Source of the DNA: Schistocephalus solidus
Taxonomy: Eukaryota > Platyhelminthes > Cestoda > Diphyllobothriidea > Diphyllobothriidae
Direction: 5' to 3'
Length of the DNA stretch: 64,000 bases
Assembly (NCBI GenBank): GCA_017591395.1
Contig: WEDG01001518.1
Span: 1 to 64,000, forward strand
Shown in pieces: positions 56,899 through 64,000 of this stretch; within the stretch, counting starts at the first letter, position 1, and the number at the start of each line of letters is the position of its first letter. Made by a program: the position numbers and the translations under genes. The notes beneath the pieces were generated by a model. The model did no database searches and was not told where the DNA came from. It saw only the letters and a program-made list of their open reading frames with translations.

Positions 56899-57770
56899 AC
56901 TACCGGAGGCTAAGCCACATCATCGCGCATTATCTACACTAATACATAGACGACACCCTCACCATCATCATAATGTACCTGATAAACTCACGGCCTCCTA
57001 GAAACCATGGCTTTGATGGCAGCCAATCTGACGCTTACACCAGACCACGCCGTCGGCCCATTATATGTGCTGTGTGAGTCGAGTAGCTGACCAGTGAACT
57101 GGAAGTCAGACGGCGATGGCTCCTCCATATCCCCTGAGTAAGTGAATCCTGGTGTGTGTGTAATGGGGGCCAGGTCGGGCTGTGGCGCGCGAAGACGGGT
57201 ACGCCAACCCGTCAGCCAATGCGCCCACTTCCACATCAGACAACTGACTGGTTCGGATGGTGGTCTGATTGTGGGGGTGGGGGGGAGAGTGAGGTCAACA
57301 GCTCAGCGCATTTTTTTCTCCCTATAAACAATCTGACGCGCTTGAAACTATCACGGTGCGCTGAAAGCCGTGACTTGGAAGGTTGCCAACTGACGGGATA
57401 ACTCGGACCGCGTTGTCAGCCAAATTTGTGTTTTTTTGTAGAGTGGCTGACTGGCAGACTGAGTCAGGCTGCAATGGCTCCTTCTTAGTGTGGCTTTTAT
57501 GGCACTCTCACTTCGTGGGATCCGGGTCAGGTGTGGTGGTACGCTCAGGGGTGGCTCCGGCTGCGCCAGCCACCTGTGCCCTCTCCCATATCCAGTATTC
57601 TTGACTCTGTCATGACTCCGGGCTCAGGTGGGGGAGAATAAAAGAGTGCGGTAGCTGGAGCGCAAGGCTACTATCACTTTAAAGTAATTCACGCGCTATT
57701 CACCGCCTTGCACCACCTTTTCGTGGAGCACACGGTGGATCTCGTCGGTTAAACTATCGTGTGTGTGGAT
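56899..57770 (+). mobile_element. 3' region of LINE-Z copy 3 with internal repeat and TATA-like AATAAAAG
   Basis: Just after the stop the DNA matches the corresponding region of copy 2 (ACCGGAGGCTAAGCCACATC versus ACCGCCGGCTATGCCACAAC). Near the end, AGTGCGGTAGCTGGAGCGCA, AGGCTACTATCACTTTAAAG and CACCACCTTTTCGTGGAGCA (57646-57735) match 16447-16360 of copy 2 on the minus strand. In between, 57068-57123 and 57438-57495 resemble each other (GCTGAC..G...ACTG...GTCAG...GC.ATGGCTCCT). GAGAATAAAAGAG lies at 57634-57646. The block is GC-rich compared with its flanks. It may be a long 3' UTR or may include a second small element carried along. Confidence 0.55.
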
Positions 57771-57779
57771 TACATCTTC

Positions 57780-58304
57780 ACTCAAACGAACCATAAATTG
57801 CACGAAGATGGCCATGCTCGTATTGCGTCACATCAGGTGAGACTTTATTGGTTTTGAAAAATACAGCTTCTCCATTATACTTGGAAGCTTCGGGTGGCCG
57901 TATCTAGAATACACTACACATGCATGGAGACCTTATGACTGTCAAGGAAGCTATCATATTAGAGAATATCCAGAATCAGGTGAAAAAAATTATCAAAGAT
58001 CTGTGAACACTGTCCTATGAAAAGAGACTATCAACCCTCAACCTATTTCCCCTATTTCTCACACCAAACTTTCGCAGTATGAATGGGCTGGACTAGTGCT
58101 TTGTTCCCAACGAATTTTTCGATCAGGCTAACACGCCTATTTTGCGTGGTCATCCCCTTAAAACTACGTACAGGTAAAGCAGGGATCAATGAACAAGAGT
58201 TCTCCTTCAGTAATGGAGGAGTCGCAACGTGGAACGCTCTGCCAGCGGATGTTGTTCTCACCACCCGTGTGAATTCCTTTATGTGCAAACTCCACGTACA
58301 TTGA
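57780..58304 (+). pseudogene. CR1-like LINE reverse transcriptase, 3' part (continuation after LINE-Z copy 3)
   Basis: One plus-strand frame reads KMAMLVLRHIR-stop-DFIGFEKYSFSIIL, then WPYLEYTTHAWRPY. Another reads LMTVKEAIILENIQNQVKK and SYEKRLSTLNLFPLF. A third reads ILRGHPLK, LRTGKAGINEQEFSFSNGGV-ATWNALPADVV and VNSFMCKLHVH-stop at 58304. This is the usual end of CR1-type proteins (VRP.LEY...WRP, YE.RL..L.LF.L, LRGH..KL, ..F.N..WN.LP..VV). It resumes about 20-40 residues after the point where the 53100-53665 part stops, so both belong to one element. Confidence 0.75.
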
Positions 58305-58970
58305 GCTCCTTTCATACCATACACGCGCAATTGCATGCTGTTATGCTACTCACAAAAGTGAGTGGTATTTTATGTGTATTCTTTTGCGACACGCTGATGG
58401 CTGCTTGAATGCTGCGCGTCACTATGCAAACAAAGTCTTTATCGATGTTCTTTATGTATCGATGCTTTTTCTTAGCCACTTTCTAAACAGTACCCAGTTC
58501 AACAGCATCAACAGATGTATGCTGCCATCATTCATTTATTTAAATCTTGGCAATGGTGAAAGTAAAATGGTTTTGTTGAAAATATTGAGATGACAGATTC
58601 GAAATAGGGTATTTTAGTTTTCGGCTACAGGAACCACATATAAGGTGAGGAAACACTTGTTATGCCAATATCACACTAAACCCAAATTCATCTTTTAAAG
58701 CATTCTTTTAAAGCAAAGCAAAATCAATAAAAAAACAGAGAAAACGGAAAGGAGTTAGCAGCTATCCACATGCAGATTTAAACAGTGAATATAGGCACCT
58801 CCAATCGACAGTCCATTTAAACAATCGAAAGTCTCGCGTTTTGTGCAGGCTGCCACATGGCTGGGGTGTTGGTGCCCAGAGTTCTTTGTAGAAAATAATT
58901 CCTTCTGTAAATCAGCAGAGTCGCTTCAACTCAGAGTCTCTTCAACAAACTGGATGAACTCAAATTACTA
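58305..58970. other. No gene recognised between two CR1-like fragments
   Basis: Probably includes the 3' UTR of the first CR1 copy. A 73-codon plus frame (58372-58593) has no recognisable motif. Confidence 0.35.
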
Positions 58971-58974
58971 CCCT

Positions 58975-59948
58975 CTGAATAGGCATGTGAGACAGGGTGA
59001 ACGTGACGAACGGTGTGCCTCAAGGCTCGGTTCTCGGATCCTTACTCTGTATCCTATACGTTAATGACAGCCTAGGGGACTCGAATGCAGTAAAATAAGG
59101 TTTGCCTACGACTTTAAGCTCTGGAAAATCATAAAGAGAACAAACGATCAAAAAACTTTTCAAAATAATTTGCACTGACTGCAAACATAGTCTGAGAAAT
59201 GGCTCCTCGAGTTCAACGTGCAGAAGTGTGCCGTCCTTCATCTGCGTCCAACCAACTAACACTCACATGAGAGCCTCATGACACAGCACCTAAAAGGCGT
59301 TACTCTTCCCACAGAATCTTCACAGAAGGACCTGCGGCTTGGATACAGAGCAACATGAAACCAACACTGCAGTGCACGGAGGCCGCAAAAAATGCCATTG
59401 GAGTATGGCATGCAATCAAAAGGACATTTGTAACCTTTGATAAAGACCAGTTTTGGGAGAGTTTACGGCACATTTGTTTGGCCTCATCTAGAAAATGGCA
59501 TACAAGCGTGTTGGCCATGACTGGCAAAGGACAAAACATGCCTCGAAAAAGTACAAAAGCCGTGCAAAAAAGCGCGTAAATGGTTTCAACGATTGATTGT
59601 ACATAAAAAAGACTACTCTGCCTTAATATATTTTCGCAGTGTTACAGGCAGTAAAGAGGTGATTTTATCATGGTTTTAACGATGATACATGGCCTTGAGG
59701 ATGGATTGAGCTTTGAGGAGCTGTTTCAGTGGCACCTTTCTCCAAATCTTCGTGAGCACTCGATGTAGCTGCGCACGAAAATGTTCAGGCTGAACGTCCG
59801 CTCCAAATATTTAATGCAAAGTTAAGTAGAGAGCTGAAATGATCTCCCAGAATCAGTCGTGGAGGCTACATCCGTTCAGCTGTTCAAGAAAGGTTTAAAT
59901 GACTTTATGTGGCCCCTGCTTTCCCTCGACGGTTTGAACCTCAGCTAA
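58975..59948 (+). pseudogene. Second CR1-like LINE fragment: RT motif B to the C-terminal end
   Basis: The plus strand reads NGVPQGSVLGSLLCILYVND (59008-59067, intact motif B), then IRFAYDFKLWKIIKR (motif C altered, AYDF for FADD), SEKWLLEFNVQKCAVLHL, TLPTESSQKDLRLGYRAT, CSARRPQKMPLEYGMQSKGH in shifted frames, LIKTSFGRVYGTFVWPHLEN and IQACWP. It goes on MIHGLEDGLSFEELFQWHLS, PNLREHSM and ends cleanly as NDLPESVVEATSVQLFKKGL then NDFMWPLLSLDGLNLS with TAA at 59946-59948. The 5' part (motif A) is absent. Multiple stops and frame changes show it is inactive. Same strand as the split copy just upstream. Confidence 0.8.
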
Positions 59949-59949
59949 C

Positions 59950-62900
59950 TGCCCCATGAATTATAAAATTACTATATACTCGCCGTTTGCAAGTAATTTG
60001 TTTTTAGGAATAATTTTAATATACATATCCCGCAGTATACAACGAACTGGCATGTACACAATGGATTTTTAAGTCATTGCCTATTATCTTTACCAAATAA
60101 ACTGAATAACACAATCAAGTGGATAAGATCCTTATAACCCCAAATTAAGTAAAGTCCAATATCGTGTGTCCAACCTTCGCTAAGTATTGATACTGTTGTT
60201 TGATTTACACTCACTTCAGTCAACTCAGCAGTATATTAATGAACACTTTCTTAATATAAATGCTTGTTCCATTTTTAAAAATTAACAGCACTATTTTCCT
60301 TCAAGGCATCAAGCCCATGAAAAATAGAGTGAAATAAAAGACAAGACCGTCTTCTAAATAGATAGCTAAAGAGATGTATCGCAACATTTACTATGCGCTA
60401 CAGGAGATAATGTCTACTAATGTAACTAATGACATGTATGGCTGGAAAAAGTTAGATTTCCCAAATAAACTGAACTTTTCTGAGGCCCAATTACCCGTTT
60501 ATTTACAAGTAAGTAAGTTTAATGTTTATCCTCCCAAGAGTTTATTTCAATAGCAACTTAATCTGTGCCAGTGTTTCGCAATGTCATTTAACGTTTGATT
60601 GGAATAAATTTTGTCTAATTAGTACTCAAAATAATATTAAGAAATATGTTATATCTATCTGCTTAGAAAGTTCCTTATATCAACCAATTCTGGTAAGTCC
60701 GTTCACGTTGTGTTTAAATGTTTTTGACAGATTCGGTAATTACTGGAATTCTATAGAAATGCGATGGTTATGTTTGTACTAGAAATTCCTTTGTGTCCGC
60801 TTCCTTCCATTCTGCGGATGTTCGCTGATTTTTTCAAACAACAACAAATTTTATGGTACTTCTTTGCTGCATCTTCACATATGGATACGTTGTACTTGTC
60901 ATACTTTTCGTTACAAGCATAAGCAAAGATTAATTCTGAAGTGTAAATTATTGTTTGATCAAGTAAAGAAATTTTTAAAAACATTGTGTAATTTTCTGTT
61001 TGTATTTGAGTTATGCTTAAGCGAACAGTTTGAATAGGCCAGTTGACCGAACAAAGTTACCTTGAGGTACCTTCTCAATAGTTCATTAACTACAGGCGCC
61101 AACGCGGCTGCGCAGACTGTCGTGTTTCAAGTGCCATCCACTCACAATTTAATCGCTCTTCGTCACCAAGCAGTAGAGTCGGATGAGATCTGAAGATCAG
61201 CATTAAAGTCTTACTTATTTGCATGCTTCGGTCGTGAGTTGCCGTGCCGACTACAAGTCTATGAAGATTATGTCACTGGACTCCCAGCAGACCATCCGTT
61301 TTTCTACCCAAATTGCGAGCTCTAGTCTCAGATGTAATTTCTTTCATTTCTGACTGTGGATATATTTTTTGAATTTAAAAGTAAATGTCGCATTCGGAAA
61401 TTAACCCAACAAATAAGATTAAGGCTATATCTGAAATTATAGGGAGTATTTGGCTAGAGGTATTTTATTTATACTTTGAAGCAGTCTAGTTCAGTTCTTT
61501 CTGCTCCACAGGTTTAAATACCAAACAATAACCGCTACTAAATTGCCTCAAGGCCAAAGTAGGTTCGATTTTAATAGTTGAGTCAACTCTCATATAGCAT
61601 TGTGAGATTTTGATCAGATCTACACTACTAAGGTTAGTTTATGTTAGACGTGTGCGTCTTCTGTGAAAAACGGATGGTAAACTTCAATTTAACATATTAT
61701 GCGGCAGTTCACATACGGGTCACTGAAGTGCCCCCATGCGTTGTACAATAGTTGTATCGCACGCATTGCTAACTCTGTTCTATATTCAGGTTAATAGGGC
61801 TGACAAATGTTTTGGTTTTATTCCGCTTCTATGCCTATATTTGGATTCTACAAATTGTGTCGAGAAAACGCATTGATACAGCATCCCTCGCTAATACTAT
61901 TATTTGCGAGATTGAACCGTGATTCTGCGGGGAATATGGTTTCTAAAATATCTAATTGTAATCATTTTTCAGCTGTAGACCGTGATGTTACCCAAAAGTT
62001 ACAAATGATTTGTAAGGAATCTGCAGCCCGCCATTGTGTGTAGCCTATGTTTTCGATTTCGTCCTTTCTGGAATCCCCACATTTTTGACGCAGTTTTTCA
62101 CAGCATTGATTGTAATCTCAAGCAGTAAACTTTACGCAAATTAAAACCACACAGGTGTTTAAAGGGATCAAGAGGGAAACATATAACGCTCTTCGAAGTC
62201 ATTTACATGAGGTACAGTTCTAAAAATGTGGTTAGTGTGCGGATTCCTTAATGCCAGGAATCTAGTTAAGTGAACTGTTCAAAGTAGGCTTTGACGCGCA
62301 AGGCACTACATTCATCGAATTTGACTCGGTTCATATTGTATAAGTATTACAATTCACTGCGAACATTTAGCGTATAAAATGTCCAAAACTGAGCAAGAAC
62401 AAAGGATCAAAATATTTTTAAATGATATCTACCCTAATCGTAAAATGGAATATCAGCTCTTCATTTTGCATACGTGTTCCCCACTAAAAACCTCGCAATT
62501 CTTTGAATAGCAAAATGTGAACAGTAAAGGATAAATATTATCAAAAGAAGACTGAATTTGTCATTTCTAGTATATTTATTGTTGTCATTCAGTCATGCCT
62601 CAAGCCAGCTGGGAAAGAACACAGGCTTTAACCCAAGACCAGTAGATAATTGATATAACATGGGTAAGTCTTTGTTTTTGAGGTATCAGTTTTGGAGTGC
62701 AATGTGATAAACTTGTAAATTTATGGATCAGACATCAAAATTCCATCTACTGAAAAACGCACATGCGGCAAAAATAAAAATCAAACACACAGGGTAGTTT
62801 ATGACGCTGAGGCTTTGTGCACGCAACAGAACTATTCCACAATTCTGATATCTTAATTTATGGTGGATGAGGGAAATTTATGTCAATCCAGCGTTGCAAC

Positions 62901-64000
62901 TGCTGTCATCAGTGATTCAGTTAGCACCCCTTATAAAGCCTTGGATCGTTTGCTATGCACTTGAAAAATTTTGTTCTAGTCTATCAGACCGGTCAGACCT
63001 CAGCTCATGTGCATTTTATCGTAGAATAATTTCCACTGTTCAACAGAAGTAATAAACTTACACGGAAATTTTAATCAAACTATTTTAAACTGTGGCAACC
63101 ATCTTTGGCTGCCCTGTATAAGCGAAAAACTTTCAGTACAAACAAAATGGGATTTTAAAGAGTCATCTAAGACGAAGGAGACGAGAGCACTTGCAAAAAT
63201 GCATTTGCCTTTATACACGAACTCATCCTCAGAGAGAGCATCTAATTAAGTGCATTACGAACAATCAGCTTTCAGGACAAGAAACGTTCGCAGTCGTTAA
63301 CAAGATCTGATGCAATTGTGAGAAACGTAACCCCGTGAGAATTTATTCCAGCTGTGGATGACAGAAAACGCAGTAGCGGTGAGGAAACATGAGATCCCAA
63401 GGTGTTGTCTAATCAGCGAAACCCAGTCATAATTTCATGTTCAAAAAGGATGACACATTTGGAGAGGGGAGAGGCTCGTGAGATTAGAACTGCTGGAATC
63501 ACCGTTCTCTTGTCTGCAGTCCATTTACCAGTTTAATTATCGCCCCTAAATTTAAAGGAGAATATATTTGCTGGACTGTAATCTGCGAAGCTGGGAGCGC
63601 GATGGTAGATACCACCCCTATGAGAGTGTTAGCAAGTTTAATTGCCGAGATATTTCCTGTTAAATACGCGGCATTTGTAGTATTTTCTTACCACCGACGA
63701 GATTGGACTGTAGTTTCATCTCTGAGACGACAAGCTAAAGAGACGACGATGAGTCTCATGACTGAGACAAAAAACCGAATTCCCATTACATAGCCCAGGT
63801 TTTGGCTCCAGATGAAGACGTAGTTTAACAACTGCGGCTGACGTAAGCAAGTAGGTATCTGTGCCGGCTGTACTCTAATCTAGAGTTTAAAGATTACTTT
63901 TTTCTTTAAAAGACTGTGCGAAGACTACGACTGCTAGTGCTGCCGATGCCCTAGCTATCGTCCACCTCCTTGCAGGAACTAACGTTGGAAATAAAATCAC
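59950..64000. other. No gene recognised; AT-rich
   Basis: Short open frames only (60522-60782 plus, 60751-60984 minus, 61807-62043 plus, 62867-63052 plus, 63602-63793 plus). A slightly more GC-rich stretch at 61080-61330 and another at 63350-63800 look like old repeats but match nothing I know. Confidence 0.4.

Larger units (their letters stand above)
53672..57770 (+). mobile_element. LINE-Z copy 3: leader, endonuclease, scrambled C-terminal part, zinc fingers, 3' end
   Basis: This is the longest LINE-Z copy. The leader (53672-54265) matches copies 1 and 2. Then follow a nearly complete endonuclease (54277-55040), the pre-RT region (55113-55477), a first zinc-finger block (55478-55837), a short RT C-terminal block (55838-56058), a second zinc-finger block (56108-56898, ending NLR-stop as in copy 2) and a 3' region to about 57770 shared with copy 2. 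The RT catalytic core is absent. The two finger blocks are direct repeats. The whole copy interrupts a CR1-like LINE. It is much more GC-rich than its surroundings. Confidence 0.85.

Noticed and set aside
1..64000. CRISPR arrays, bacterial operons, rRNA genes
   Set aside because: No regularly spaced direct repeats, no long intact ORFs or ribosome-binding-site pattern, and no rRNA-like sequence. The content is eukaryotic.

Overview
The window looks like gene-poor, repeat-rich flatworm DNA, most likely from a diphyllobothriidean tapeworm (the Spirometra / Dibothriocephalus / Schistocephalus group). The assignment rests on a non-LTR retrotransposon family that encodes an AP-type endonuclease (AWNVRSLL..., GDFNA, DHRLV), a reverse transcriptase (RT) and a run of C-terminal zinc fingers, here labelled LINE-Z, and on the RTE, CR1 and Penelope-like (PLE) copies around it. 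This combination is one I associate with that group. It is an inference, not a database match. I see no prokaryotic features, rRNA, intact tRNA gene or CRISPR array.

Layout. 1-625: 5' end of a LINE-Z copy on the minus strand, beside an open frame (659-1066) broken by one stop. 1.07-6.6 kb: mostly AT-rich, with one candidate internal exon (5180-5364), a fold-back-family fragment (about 4.47 kb) and a SINE remnant (about 4.6 kb). 6.65-8.38 kb: a decayed RTE-type LINE carrying an inserted hammerhead-like module. 11.75-12.45 kb: a PLE remnant (GIY-YIG endonuclease, tail, hammerhead-like module) on the minus strand. 16.3-19.56 kb: a LINE-Z copy on the minus strand with an internally inverted segment. 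19.6-28.2 kb: AT-rich, no gene seen. 28.27-29.4 kb: a tRNA-derived SINE cluster with AT microsatellites. 31.25-33.9 kb: fragments of a LINE-Z-type endonuclease, a PLE endonuclease and a PLE tail, plus a 118-codon open frame. 36.5-36.85 kb: the best host-gene candidate, a short secreted prepropeptide resembling a neuropeptide precursor. 38.4-39 kb: a 109-codon frame and a hammerhead-like module. 42.2 kb: a fold-back element. 43.47-44.1 kb: a PLE tail bracketed by inverted hammerhead-like modules. 53.1-58.3 kb: a CR1-like LINE split by a LINE-Z copy. 58.97-59.95 kb: a second CR1 fragment. The rest is AT-rich with no recognisable gene.

How it fits together. Nearly all recognisable coding sequence is dead transposon sequence: stops, frameshifts, deletions, inversions and nesting. 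Four retroelement classes (LINE-Z, RTE, CR1, PLE) plus a tRNA-SINE coexist. The two observations most worth following are the putative amidated neuropeptide precursor at 36.5 kb, and the dispersed module of about 70 bp with hammerhead-ribozyme-like features, seen five times and tied to PLE tails in two places. All identifications come from reading the sequence; no alignment or database search was run.
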